Positions 51,493-59,719 of a DNA stretch of 64,000 nt are shown piece after piece. A program made the translations under genes and the position numbers. The notes below the pieces were generated by a model that was not told the DNA's origin, did not search any database, and saw only the letters and a list, made by a program, of their open reading frames with translations. This stretch comes from Prauserella marina (GTDB lineage: Bacteria > Actinomycetota > Actinomycetes > Mycobacteriales > Pseudonocardiaceae). Position 1 is the stretch's first letter. Every line of letters starts with the position of its first letter. The stretch lies in contig NZ_CP016353.1 in the NCBI RefSeq assembly GCF_002240355.1, forward strand, positions 3,522,501 through 3,586,500, written 5' to 3'.

Positions 51493-52488
51493 GTGGAGAG
51501 CGGCACGGCCAAGGACGGCGACGCGGGTCTGCTCGGGATCGATGACGTCACCGTGGCCGCGAAGCACATCGCGGGACACGTCCTGCGGACGCCGACCGTG
51601 CCGAGCCCAGGGCTGACCGAACTGCTCGGGGTCCCTGTCACGGCCAAACTCGAACTGCTGCAACGGACCGGCTCGTTCAAGGCACGGGGCGCCGCCGCGA
51701 AACTGCTCACCCTCGGCCAAGCCGAACGCGCCGCGGGGGTCGTGGCCGTCAGCGGGGGCAATCACGCGATCGCCGTGGCCGTTATGGCCGGCGCGCTCGA
51801 CGTCAAAGCCACCGTGGTGATGCCGAAGTCGGCACCGGCACGCGCGGCGGAGATCGCACGGAAGACCGGGGCGACGGTCCGGCTCACCGACGACATGGCG
51901 AGCGCCTTCGCGCTCATGGAGTCGCTGACCGCCGAAGGTCTCACCCTCGTGCATCCCTTCGACGATCCGGTGGTGATCGCGGGTCAGGGCACCGTCGGCA
52001 GCGAACTCGCCGCCGACGCGGGCGAACTGACCGACGTCATCGTCAGCATCGGTGGCGGCGGGCTCATCTCCGGCATCGCCGTCGCGCTGCGGGCCCTGCG
52101 TCCCGATGTGCGCCTGTGGGGAGTGGAAACGCGCGGAGCGCACGCCATGTCCGCAGCCATCGCCGCCCGCGGACCCGTCCCGGTCGAACTGTCCTCCGTG
52201 GTGTCCACCCTCAGCGCGCCCTCGGTGTCGGCTTTGACCTACCGGCACGTCGCGGCGCTCGTCGACGAGGTCGTGCTCGTCGACGACGCCTCGGCCGTGC
52301 GAGGCACCCTGGATCTCGCCGAGCATGCCAAGGTGTGGGCGGAACCGGCGGCGGGCTGCCTTGTTCCCGCCGCGCGCACGGTGCTCGGCAAGGTCGGCCC
52401 CGGCGCGCGACTGGGTCTCGTGCTGTGCGGCGGCAACGCGAACGCGACCGACGTCATCGGGCTGGCGGACCGGTTCGGCGCGCCTTGA
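51493..52488 (+). CDS. PLP-dependent threonine/serine ammonia-lyase family protein
   Basis: A 331-residue fold-type II PLP enzyme. The PLP lysine is in RTGSFKARGAA (about residue 63), the phosphate-binding loop is the GGGGLISG stretch (about 187-194), and VSGGNHAIAVAV holds the cofactor ring. It lacks the C-terminal ACT domain of biosynthetic IlvA, so it is likely a catabolic threonine/serine dehydratase or a hydroxy-amino-acid lyase. GTG 51493 follows GGGAGGG at 6 bp. Its stop is 15 bp from the stop of the converging carrier gene. Confidence 0.87.
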   Translation: MESGTAKDGDAGLLGIDDVTVAAKHIAGHVLRTPTVPSPGLTELLGVPVTAKLELLQRTGSFKARGAAAKLLTLGQAERAAGVVAVSGGNHAIAVAVMAGALDVKATVVMPKSAPARAAEIARKTGATVRLTDDMASAFALMESLTAEGLTLVHPFDDPVVIAGQGTVGSELAADAGELTDVIVSIGGGGLISGIAVALRALRPDVRLWGVETRGAHAMSAAIAARGPVPVELSSVVSTLSAPSVSALTYRHVAALVDEVVLVDDASAVRGTLDLAEHAKVWAEPAAGCLVPAARTVLGKVGPGARLGLVLCGGNANATDVIGLADRFGAP

Positions 52489-52503
52489 GTCCACTGTGGA
52501 CTT

Positions 52504-53433
52504 TCAAGCCAGCAGTGCGACGGCACCGAACATCAAAGGCATGCTCAGTACCGTCGTGCTGAGCACGGCGTCCCTGCCCAGCGAAACACCCTGCTCGAAC
52601 CGAACGGCGTAACCGAAGACGTTCTGCGCCGTCGGCAGCGCCGCGCACACGACGACAGCGAGCAACGCCATACCTTCGAGGCCGAGAATCAGCCCCAATC
52701 CCAGTGCCAGCAAGGGATGAACCACGTTCTTGATCAGCACGACCGCGGCGAGCAAGGGCATCGCCTCTGGCGAGCGGCCAGGCCGCTCCCCCGCGTGCAG
52801 CGAGATTCCGAACGCGAGCAGCATCGCGGGCACGGCGAGATCGGCGAGCAGATCGATGGGAGCCATCACCGGCTCGGGAGGCACGATCCCGATCGCCGAG
52901 ACGATGAGGCCCGCCGCCGTCGCGACCGCGATGGGGTTGCGCAGCGGGGCTGACAGCGTGCGCAGCAATGGCGGACGAGTGCCGTCGGCCCGCTCGGACA
53001 CGACGTCGAGGATCGTGGTGAAGAACGGAGTCAGGACTGCCAGCTGGAAGACCAGGACAGGGGCGACCTTCGTGGCGTCGCCGAACACGTAGGTGGCGAT
53101 AGGCAGGCCGAGGTTGCCCGCGTTGACGTACCCGCTTGCCATCGCCCCGATCGCGACCTCGCCCGCGGGCCGCTTGCGCAGCAAGCCGATCGGCACGAAC
53201 AGCAGGCAGGCCAGTGAGCTGGTGACCGTGGTGACGACGAGGTCTCCCGAGAACACGGCGCCGATGTCGGCGTGTGCCAGCGTGGAGAACAGCAGAGCGG
53301 GACTCGCGACGAAGAACGCCGTGCGCGAGAGGACCTGCGTCGCGGATGGGCCAAGCACGCCCAGCCGCCCGACGAGGTATCCCACCGCGATGACGACCCC
53401 GATGACGACGAAGCCTTCGACAACCCCACTCAC
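52504..53433 (-). CDS. auxin efflux carrier (AEC) family transporter
   Basis: A 309-residue integral membrane protein with about ten helices arranged as two repeats of five. GYLVGRLGVLGPSATQVLSRTAFFVASPALLFSTLA and GYVNAGNLGLPIATYVFGD are AEC hallmarks; LLAFGISLHAG and PTAQNVFGYAVRFEQG occur in the second half. AEC proteins export organic acids or amino-acid derivatives. The start is GTG 53433 (VSGVVEGFVVIGV); longer forms run into repeat DNA. It could export the product of the adjacent ammonia-lyase, but they are convergent, so this is weak. Confidence 0.9.
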   Translation of the reverse strand: MSGVVEGFVVIGVVIAVGYLVGRLGVLGPSATQVLSRTAFFVASPALLFSTLAHADIGAVFSGDLVVTTVTSSLACLLFVPIGLLRKRPAGEVAIGAMASGYVNAGNLGLPIATYVFGDATKVAPVLVFQLAVLTPFFTTILDVVSERADGTRPPLLRTLSAPLRNPIAVATAAGLIVSAIGIVPPEPVMAPIDLLADLAVPAMLLAFGISLHAGERPGRSPEAMPLLAAVVLIKNVVHPLLALGLGLILGLEGMALLAVVVCAALPTAQNVFGYAVRFEQGVSLGRDAVLSTTVLSMPLMFGAVALLA

Positions 53434-53509
53434 GTCACAGTCACGTTCCAACACGGTAGAGCTGTGACGAAGGTCAACCAAGGGCGGGTCGGCGAAGCGC
53501 GTTCGAGCG

Positions 53510-53710
53510 CACCGAGGTCCAGCGTCCGGGACGCCGAGATCCGCACCCAGGGCGCCGAGATCCGCGTTCGGGACGGTGAGATCCGCGCTGGTGCGCGCCA
53601 GATGCGCACTCCGGATGGCGAGATCTGCGTACAGAACGCCGAGATCCGCACCCAGGGCGGCGAGGCCCGCGTCCGGGACGGTGAGACCTGCGTCCGGGCG
53701 GGGAGATACC
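53510..53710 (+). repeat. 21-bp tandem repeat array R5
   Basis: GAGATCCGC occurs at about 53536, 53557 and 53578 (21-bp spacing) and again near 53641, with diverged units (GATGCGCAC, GAGATCTGC, GAGGCCCGC, GAGACCTGC) between and after. No good cap is present at its left end. Confidence 0.75.
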
Positions 53711-53760
53711 CGTCGGCGCCGGGAATGTCCGGGTGGGCGACGCGAGGTGTCCACCCGGAT

Positions 53761-53858
53761 GCCGGGCGCCGGGTGCCGGGTGCCGGGTGCCGGGTGCCGG
53801 GCGCCGGATGCTGGATGCTGGATGCCGGACGCCGGACGCCGGACGCCGGACGCTCGAC
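53761..53858. repeat. 7-bp satellite, about 14 units
   Basis: Fourteen consecutive heptamers follow the pattern GC[C/T]GG[G/A][T/C]: GCCGGGT-type units, then GCCGGAT/GCTGGAT, then GCCGGAC. The change of type from left to right suggests successive local expansions. It continues into GCTCGAC-like copies to about 53880. Confidence 0.85.
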
Positions 53859-53990
53859 GGACGCTCGACGGAAGGCGCCGTTGGCATCGGGCGAACCCGG
53901 CGCACGAACGCGCCACCCGAACTCAAGTACGCGGGACTCGCGCTGTCGAAGGCAGCTCCCCTGGGCCCGGACGGAGAACCCGGTGGGCAC

Positions 53991-54290
53991 CGATGCGGAT
54001 CTCGGCAGCTGGAGCGCGGAACTCGCGGGCGCCAATGCAGAACTCGACGGTCTGGACGCGGGACTCGCGCACTTAAGCAGAACTCACGGTCCTGAACGCG
54101 GAACTCGGCGTCCGGAACGAGGGATTCGCAGCCGAGCGCTGGGGCTGGGCCCAGCGCGGATCTCGAACCCAGCACGGAACTCGGACCCCATGCGGATCTC
54201 GGCGTCGGGAACGCGGATCTCGTGAGCACGAGCGCGGATCTCGGTGTCCTGAGTGCGGGACTCGCGCGCCGGAACGGGGACTCGCCGCCC
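53991..54290 (-). repeat. long degenerate 21-bp repeat array R6 with cap
   Basis: Repeated GCGGA[T/A]CTCG units alternate with GCGGGACTCGCG and GCAGAACTC variants. The array closes at about 54271-54287 with GGAACGGGGACTCGCCG, a cap relative. On the minus strand the cap comes first, about 33 bp after the stop of the SMI1/KNR4 gene, repeating the arrangement of R3 and R7. Confidence 0.7.
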
Positions 54291-54320
54291 AGACAGCCCC
54301 GGCCGGGCCCGGCCAGCGCG

Positions 54321-54977
54321 TCAGTCCAGGAGCGCTTCCGCCGGGGCATCGTCGGGCAGGTCACGCAGCCGGACCGCCATCGCCGCCCGCGAGCGCATAC
54401 CGGTCACCGCGTCGCCTGAGTACAAATTGGACACCTCGAAGGCGCCACCGGCACAGAACGGCACCTTCGGCATGAGCCGGTTTCCCTCGGCGAGCGGCTC
54501 GTTGTCCCGCAACCACTCCCGCACGAGACCGTGCCCCGTCATGTAATCGTTGTCGAGCAACACCAGCCGCGCCCAGTCGTTGATGCTCGACGCGAGTACC
54601 TCGGTCTCGGCCGTCTCGGGATCGAACAACACGACCTCGTCGCCGCGCGCGGCGAACTGGCTTCCCACGAAGTCCTCCGCGAAGAACAACATGCCATCGG
54701 CCTGCGAGTCGTAATCGCGGATCCAGAGCCCGGGGTCGTTCCACCCGGCCACATCCACGACATCGGAATCACCAGCGACACCGCCCACCGCCAGCGAGGG
54801 GAATACGTGCAGCGCGGCGTCGAACGCGTACATCCCGTTGCCGCGCGAAAGCAGGTAGGCGAGTTCGCCGAGAAGGCGCTCCGACACGTCCGGGGAAACG
54901 ACCGGTTCCGCCGGTTCGCCGAGCACGGGAACCCCGACGGCACGGAGACTGTCGATAGCCGCGACATTCGTGAGCAC
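54321..54977 (-). CDS. SMI1/KNR4 (SUKH)-like protein
   Basis: A 218-residue soluble protein. The pattern LSRGNGMYAFDAALHVFPS, then GLWIRDYDSQADGMLFFAEDFVGSQFAARGDEVVLFDPETAETEVLASSINDWARLVL, matches the SMI1/KNR4 (SUKH) superfamily, many members of which are immunity proteins to polymorphic toxins. No toxin gene is adjacent, so an immunity role is not supported here. GTG 54977 begins MLTNVAAIDSL. The function is unknown. Confidence 0.75.
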   Translation of the reverse strand: MLTNVAAIDSLRAVGVPVLGEPAEPVVSPDVSERLLGELAYLLSRGNGMYAFDAALHVFPSLAVGGVAGDSDVVDVAGWNDPGLWIRDYDSQADGMLFFAEDFVGSQFAARGDEVVLFDPETAETEVLASSINDWARLVLLDNDYMTGHGLVREWLRDNEPLAEGNRLMPKVPFCAGGAFEVSNLYSGDAVTGMRSRAAMAVRLRDLPDDAPAEALLD

Positions 54978-55316
54978 GCCGCCATCCTACGACCGCGACC
55001 ATGGGCCACCAACCCCTCGCCCAGCACGGGCTTCGCACGGCACGAGCCGGACCAAGTCCGGCCGCACTGAATGCCGACCGCGGGCAGCGCACGGCGGACC
55101 GGGGCGTCGTCGCATCACTCCTCGGCAGTGGTTCGCCTCCGGCCCGTCCAATCTCGCCGACGGCGTTGTTGTTGGCGCGCGGCAGATTCCGGGCCGAACA
55201 CCGGCCGAGACGACCGGGTGCGCTGACATCGCCGAGAAATACCTCGACAGGCATGGTCGTGGTGACCGCCGAACGGGTCACGGCAGCCGAACGCGACGCG
55301 TCACGGTCGCGGGAGG
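54978..55316. other. 339-bp intergenic region, nothing recognised
   Basis: Between the SMI1/KNR4 gene start and the AhpD-like gene stop. Open frames on both strands are Arg/Pro-rich and match nothing that I recognise. No strong hairpin or repeat was found. Confidence 0.5.
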
Positions 55317-55859
55317 TCAGCGAACCGGGCGGTCCGGCGTGATCCGCAGCGTGGCGATGACGGTGGCCAGCATCTCGTAGTGCCCAGCCAGGAGGCACAA
55401 TTCGATGACCTCGCGTTCGCCGAGCCACGCGCGCAGCGCGGCCCAGCTCTGGTCGTCGAGGTCGCGCTCGTGGTGCAGCAGGTCGACGGCCGCGATCATC
55501 GCGCGTTCCCTTGGCGACCAGCCCGGCTCCGCCGGGCCGCGCCGGACACGCTCGACGTCACCTTCGGTCAACCCGATCCTGCGGCCGAGCCGGTCGTGAT
55601 GGGCGAACTCGTAGTCACAGCCCCGCAGGTGCGCGACGCGCAGGATGACGAGTTCGGTCTCCCGGCGCGGCAGTGAACCGCCCGGCATGAGCCGTCCCGC
55701 GAAGTGCAGCCAGCCCACGAACACTCGCCGGTTCTTGCCGAGTACCCGGAACAGCTTCGGTGGTTCCGTGCCGGAGAACCGGCCGATCACGGCGGCGACG
55801 GACGAGGCGAAAACACCGATGTCGCGCCGTCCGCCCGGCTCGATGCGCCCGTTACTCAC
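55317..55859 (-). CDS. carboxymuconolactone decarboxylase/AhpD-like family protein
   Basis: A 180-residue all-helical protein. ETELVILRVAHLRGCDYEFAHHDRLGRRIGLTEGDVERV is the CMD-family core, with one cysteine and the EFAHH pair instead of the AhpD CxxC, as in the peroxidase-unrelated subgroup. A later segment SPRERAMIAAVDLLHHERDLDDQSWAALRAWL completes the fold. The GTG overlaps the upstream SDR stop by 4 bp. Together with the SDR it may process a small oxidised substrate; the reaction is unknown. Confidence 0.85.
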   Translation of the reverse strand: MSNGRIEPGGRRDIGVFASSVAAVIGRFSGTEPPKLFRVLGKNRRVFVGWLHFAGRLMPGGSLPRRETELVILRVAHLRGCDYEFAHHDRLGRRIGLTEGDVERVRRGPAEPGWSPRERAMIAAVDLLHHERDLDDQSWAALRAWLGEREVIELCLLAGHYEMLATVIATLRITPDRPVR

Positions 55860-56713
55860 GACTCCGCCTCGGGCTGCGGGGTGGTGAAGGCGATCTCTTC
55901 GTCGCGAGCCAGCGACAACGCTGCCGGCAGCTTCTTTCTCGTCGCGACGTCGATGACACGCTGGGCGATCCCCCGCACGGGCAATACCGCGCCGGCCCAC
56001 GGCGGGGCGACGATACGCCGTTTGCGCGCGACGATCCCGCGTTCGAGCGCGTCGATGCCGACATTCAGCGGAGCGGGCGTGTTCAGTGATCCTCCCCCGG
56101 TGAGCGCGGTCGCGGCATTGGTGCCGAACCCCCTGCTCGTCATGTCGGTGTCGAGTTCGGCGAAGTAGGCGACGCCGACGCGCGCTCCCGTGGCGTGCAA
56201 CTCGATGCGCGCGGTGTTGCCGAGCGCCTCGACCGCGGCCTTCGACGCGCTGTAGGCACCGAGCAGCGGCAACTGGACCGCGGCGGCGAGCGAGGCCACG
56301 AGCACCACGTAACCGCCGGGGTGGGCGACGAACGGTCCCGCCGCGTTGAGCGTGTGATAGCTGCCGAGGACGTTCACGCGCAGAGTCTGTTCGAGCACCG
56401 CCGGATCACCGCCGACAAGCGGAAGTTGCTTCGCGATTCCGGCGTTGGCCACGACGATGTCGAGTCCGCCGAGTTCCGAAGCCAGCTCGCCGACAGCGCT
56501 GGTGACCTGATCGGCGCTTCGCACGTCGCAGGACCGCCACGGCGCATCGCATCGTCCGGCCACAGTGGACAGTTGAGCCGGTTCGATTCCGGCGAGCGCG
56601 ACCTTGGCTCCCCGTGCGTGCAACCGGATGGCGAGCGCGGCACCGATTCCCCTGGCCGCTCCCGTGATCAGCACCCGCTTACCCGCGAGCGACCCTCGGC
56701 GTTGAGGCGACAT
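55856..56713 (-). CDS. short-chain dehydrogenase/reductase (SDR)
   Basis: A 285-residue classical SDR. The cofactor motif is LITGAARGIGAALA (about residues 15-28), NAGIA is the structural NAG motif, and the catalytic Ser-Tyr-Lys is seen in VASLAAAVQLPLLGAYSASKAAVEAL (Tyr about 154, Lys about 158). The long C-terminal part with GIDALERGIVARKRRIVAPPWAGAV is typical of a subgroup acting on hydrophobic alcohols or ketones. It is translationally coupled with the AhpD-like gene downstream. Confidence 0.92.
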   Translation of the reverse strand: MSPQRRGSLAGKRVLITGAARGIGAALAIRLHARGAKVALAGIEPAQLSTVAGRCDAPWRSCDVRSADQVTSAVGELASELGGLDIVVANAGIAKQLPLVGGDPAVLEQTLRVNVLGSYHTLNAAGPFVAHPGGYVVLVASLAAAVQLPLLGAYSASKAAVEALGNTARIELHATGARVGVAYFAELDTDMTSRGFGTNAATALTGGGSLNTPAPLNVGIDALERGIVARKRRIVAPPWAGAVLPVRGIAQRVIDVATRKKLPAALSLARDEEIAFTTPQPEAES

Positions 56714-56839
56714 CGGCGCACCGTACCACCGCGTCCGGGGCGGCGGGACCGGAAAGCCGGCAGTGACCTGTGCAACACGGCCGCGCGGGCTCGCCCTATC
56801 CTGGTGCGGTCAGCCCGAACAGGAAAACGAGGTCCTACC

Positions 56840-57658
56840 GTGTCCAACGACCCAGCGCCGCTTGACCTTGAGCGTCCCAGCGCAGGCCGCGTCTACGACT
56901 ACCTGCTGGGCGGCACCAACAATTACGCGATCGACCGCGAATTCGCCGAGCAGCAGATCGCGCTCACCCCATGGGTGCGCACCTTCGCGATCGCCAACAG
57001 GGCGTTTCTCGGCCGCGCCGTGCGCTATGCCATCGAGAACGGCGTTCGCCAGTTCGTCGACCTCGGCAGCGGTCTTCCCACTCAGGGCAACGTGCACGAG
57101 GTCGCCGACCGGATCGCGCCGGGCGAGGCGAAGGTCGTCTACGTCGACAACGAACCGATCGCCCACGCGCATTCGCGGATCCTGCTTGAGGACACCGCCG
57201 ATCCGGAGCGGCACTTCGCCTTCTGCGGGGATTTCTTCGGCGGCAAGACGTTGTGGACCGAGATCCTTGAGCAGACCGGTCTCGACCGGGACAAGCCCAT
57301 CTGCCTGCTCACGGTGGCACTGCTGCACTTCATGCCGCCGGAAAGCAATCCAGAGGCGACCCTGGCCTACTTCCGGGAGCAGCTTCCCTCCGGCAGCCTG
57401 CTCGTGCTCTCGCACGCGAGCATCGACGAGGAGGATGCCCGTTCCAAGGCCGCGGCCGGCGACATCACGGACAACTACGCCAAGAAAGCGACCCACCAGG
57501 CTCATTTGCGCACCCGTGACCAGATCAGCACATTCTTCGGTGAGTTGGACATGGTCGACCCGGGCCTGGTGTGGCTGTCGCAGTGGCGGCCCGACGAGGC
57601 CGTCAAGGGCAACCCGGCCGCCTCAGGGGCTCTCGGCGGCGTCGCGCGCAAGGCGTGA
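56840..57658 (+). CDS. PF04672 (DUF574)-family SAM-dependent methyltransferase
   Basis: A 272-residue actinobacterial methyltransferase. The family opening ERPSAGRVYDYLLGGTNNYAIDREFAEQ (about residues 11-38) and the SAM motif QFVDLGSGLPTQGNVHEVA (about 71-89) are clear; VVYVDNEPIAHAHSRILL supplies the acidic motif. These proteins are abundant in actinomycetes and some modify natural products or DNA-linked targets, but substrates are mostly unknown. GTG 56840 was chosen because family members begin just before ERPSAGR. A strong terminator follows. Confidence 0.9.
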   Translation: MSNDPAPLDLERPSAGRVYDYLLGGTNNYAIDREFAEQQIALTPWVRTFAIANRAFLGRAVRYAIENGVRQFVDLGSGLPTQGNVHEVADRIAPGEAKVVYVDNEPIAHAHSRILLEDTADPERHFAFCGDFFGGKTLWTEILEQTGLDRDKPICLLTVALLHFMPPESNPEATLAYFREQLPSGSLLVLSHASIDEEDARSKAAAGDITDNYAKKATHQAHLRTRDQISTFFGELDMVDPGLVWLSQWRPDEAVKGNPAASGALGGVARKA

Positions 57659-57663
57659 GCATT

Positions 57664-57700
57664 GCCCGGGGTTCCTTCCCTCGTGGGAGGAACCCCGGGC
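57664..57700. terminator. bidirectional terminator hairpin
   Basis: GCCCGGGGTTCCT and AGGAACCCCGGGC form a perfect 13-bp stem with an 11-nt loop, between the converging methyltransferase (stop 57658) and FMN reductase (stop 57705) genes. Confidence 0.85.
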
Positions 57701-57704
57701 AGTG

Positions 57705-58265
57705 TCAGGCCGCGACGGCTGCCTTGTCCCGCAAGCTGGTGACGACCTCGGTGAGCTGAGCGCGCACCTCGGCGTCGTCGGCCGGGTGCGTCTCGGCGAA
57801 ACGCGTGGCAGAGACGGGGATCGACAGCTTGACACCATCCAGCACGGCGGCACCGGCGATACCGGCGGCCTTGCGTGCCTCATCCTGTGCCCACTCGCCG
57901 CCGAACCGGCCGAGCGCGATACCGACGACGGCGACCGGCTTGTCCCGCATCGCTCCTTCACCGAAGGGACGCGACAGCCAGTCGATCGCGTTCTTGAGCA
58001 CCGCGGGCATCGTGCCGTTGTACTCGGGCGAGAAGAGCAGGAAACCGTCGGCTTCCTTGGCCGACTCGCGCAGCCGGATCACCTCCGCCGGAAGCGGCAG
58101 CCCCTCGGCGTCGATGTCCTCGTTGTAGAAGGGCAGTTCACCGAGCCCCTGGTGGACACGCAGGTCGACATCGGCGGGCGCGAGGCCGACCGCGACGTCG
58201 GCGAGGCGGCGATTGTGCGAACCCGAGCGGAGGCTACCGACAAGGGCGAGGATGCGTACGGACAA
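57705..58265 (-). CDS. NADPH-dependent FMN reductase family protein
   Basis: A 186-residue flavodoxin-fold oxidoreductase. The FMN phosphate loop is GSLRSGSHNRRLA (about residues 9-21), and FLLFSPEYNGTMPAVLKNAIDWLS is the flavin-ring segment that defines the family (chromate/quinone/azo reductases). The TTG at 58265 was chosen because GGGAG lies 5 bp upstream and it gives the expected SVRILALVGS start. It diverges from a TetR gene, with two CGGAC/GTCCG palindromes between, so it is probably induced by a toxic quinone or similar electrophile. Confidence 0.88.
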   Translation of the reverse strand: MSVRILALVGSLRSGSHNRRLADVAVGLAPADVDLRVHQGLGELPFYNEDIDAEGLPLPAEVIRLRESAKEADGFLLFSPEYNGTMPAVLKNAIDWLSRPFGEGAMRDKPVAVVGIALGRFGGEWAQDEARKAAGIAGAAVLDGVKLSIPVSATRFAETHPADDAEVRAQLTEVVTSLRDKAAVAA

Positions 58266-58300
58266 CGTGGCTCCCAGTGCGGAGAGGGGACAAAACCGAA

Positions 58301-58348
58301 GCGGACCAGAGTCCGCATCGTACGGTAACACAAGCGGACCGGAGTCCG
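58301..58348. promoter_or_regulatory. two TetR-type operators between FMN reductase and TetR genes
   Basis: GCGGAC-CAGA-GTCCGC (58301-58316) and CGGAC-CGGA-GTCCG (58335-58348) are inverted repeats with the same arms and 4-bp centres, 33 bp apart centre to centre (about three helical turns). They lie between divergent genes and would let the adjacent TetR repress both. Confidence 0.75.
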
Positions 58349-58380
58349 ATTGTGTCATCATGAGTTAGGCTGGATCGACC

Positions 58381-59028
58381 ATGAGCCCACCCCAGACTTC
58401 GGATTCGGTCTCCGGGACCAATCAAGACCGGATCCCGTTGCGATTGGCAGGCGAGGGACCACCGGCACGAGCCGACGCGGTCCGCAACAGGGCCCGGCTG
58501 CTGGAGGCGGCGGCCACGCTGGTCACCGAGCACGGCGCGGCGCACCTGACCATGGATGCCGTCGCCACCGCCGCCGGCGTCGGCAAGGGCACGCTCTTCC
58601 GCCGGTTCGGCGACCGGGTAGGGCTGCTGCTCGCGCTGCTCGACCACACCGAACGCGCCTACCAGGAGTCGTTTCTCCACGGCCCTCCCCCGCTCGGGCC
58701 CGGCGCGCCGGCGACGGAACGGCTGCTGGCCTTCGGCGAGACGACGCTCGACTACCTCGTCCTGAACAGGGAACTCAATCTCGCGGCCGAACACGACCAC
58801 ACGCGACGTTTCCTGACGCCACCGCGCAAGGTCAGGGCGACCCACGTGGCCATGCTGCTGCACGAGATCGGTGTCAAAGGCGACATCGAGCTGCTTACCG
58901 AGGCACTGCTGGGTTTCCTCGACGTCGCGCTCGTCAGTCACCTCACCACCCAGCGGGACATGCCCCTTGAGCGGCTCACCTCCGGCTGGAGGGACCTTGT
59001 CGCGAGAGTGATCCGGCCCGCGGGGTGA
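58381..59028 (+). CDS. TetR-family transcriptional regulator
   Basis: A 215-residue TetR repressor with a ~35-residue unstructured leader. The HTH is RARLLEAAATLVTEHGAAHLTMDAVATAAGVGKGTLFRRFGDRVGLLLALL (about residues 37-87). The ligand domain is unspecific. ATG 58381 follows no clear ribosome-binding site; a later start is possible. It very likely controls the divergent FMN reductase and itself through the palindromes at 58301-58348. Confidence 0.88.
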   Translation: MSPPQTSDSVSGTNQDRIPLRLAGEGPPARADAVRNRARLLEAAATLVTEHGAAHLTMDAVATAAGVGKGTLFRRFGDRVGLLLALLDHTERAYQESFLHGPPPLGPGAPATERLLAFGETTLDYLVLNRELNLAAEHDHTRRFLTPPRKVRATHVAMLLHEIGVKGDIELLTEALLGFLDVALVSHLTTQRDMPLERLTSGWRDLVARVIRPAG

Positions 59029-59035
59029 GCGGACC

Positions 59036-59611
59036 TCAGGCTGCCACGGGCACGAGACGCGGGCCGAGCAACTGCTGGAACTGGGCGGCGAGCCGGTGAC
59101 CGTCCTCGGCCTTGCCGACGAAACGCTTCCGTGAGCCATCAGCGAACCGCACCACGACGGTCACGCGTTTGGACTCCACAGTGGACCATGCCTGCACGAT
59201 GTGCGTGGCGGCAACGAAGCCCGGTCGCTGTTCGAGCGGCCTCTTCCGGAACTTGCGCTGCCTCCTCCGGCTCGGTATGAACAACGCGACGATCTCGACA
59301 ATGGTCTCGACCACTTCCGCTGCCATCCGCACCAGCATGCCGAACAGGAAGTAGGCCAGGAACAACAGCGGCGCCGCCGTGACGGCGAGAATCTTGGCGT
59401 CGGAGGGATCGTCCCGTAACAGGATGGTTCCCGGCAACGAGGACACCAACGCCAGCCCCAGCGAGATGAACAGCACCTTCAGGCTGAAGCACGTTTCGAG
59501 CCAGTGCTCCACTTTGCTCGCGATGTCCTCGCGCTGGACAAGGTAACCGTGGGGCGCGAAAAGCACATCCATGCGCCTGCCAGGTGCGGCGCCCACCTTC
59601 GCGATCGTCAC
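59036..59611 (-). CDS. membrane protein of unknown function
   Basis: A 191-residue protein that I do not recognise. Two helices, VLFISLGLALVSSLPGTILL (about 46-65) and LAVTAAPLLFLAYFLFGMLV (about 75-94), are followed by a basic stretch (RRRQRKFRKRPLEQ) and a soluble end (KRVTVVVRFADGSRKRFVGKAEDGHRLAAQFQQLL) that resembles a PH-like or small beta domain. GTG 59611 is the likely start. It lies alone between the TetR gene and the repeat array R7. Confidence 0.65.
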   Translation of the reverse strand: MTIAKVGAAPGRRMDVLFAPHGYLVQREDIASKVEHWLETCFSLKVLFISLGLALVSSLPGTILLRDDPSDAKILAVTAAPLLFLAYFLFGMLVRMAAEVVETIVEIVALFIPSRRRQRKFRKRPLEQRPGFVAATHIVQAWSTVESKRVTVVVRFADGSRKRFVGKAEDGHRLAAQFQQLLGPRLVPVAA

Positions 59612-59719
59612 GCTGTCCTCTCATCGTCCGTGATCCGGTGGGGAACCCTAGACCAGACGGCGCAGGCACAGCGGCTGTTTTCCGCACTTGCCCAGTGGCG
59701 AACGACACCGGGCACGCAG

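Larger units (their letters stand above)
53434..54320. other. 887-bp gene-free region built of three repeat blocks
   Basis: No gene that I can support. Left block 53468-53710: 21-bp repeats reading rightward. Centre 53761-53858: a 7-bp satellite. Right block about 53991-54290: 21-bp repeats reading leftward, ending with cap-like sequences by the stop of the SMI1/KNR4 gene. GGCCGGGCCCGGCC (about 54301-54314) beside that stop may act as a terminator stem. Long open frames across the region are stop-free repeat artefacts. Confidence 0.7.

Noticed and set aside
53272-54225. Forward open frame of 317 codons across the repeat region beside the AEC gene
   Set aside because: It consists of 21-bp and 7-bp repeats, overlaps the AEC gene antisense at its left end and matches no protein family.
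54321-54977. Immunity gene of a polymorphic toxin system
   Set aside because: The SMI1/KNR4 family fits, but no toxin, secretion or repeat-containing effector gene is adjacent.
54970-55380. Additional small gene between the SMI1/KNR4 and AhpD-like genes
   Set aside because: Translations on both strands are Arg/Pro-rich without motifs or a ribosome-binding site.
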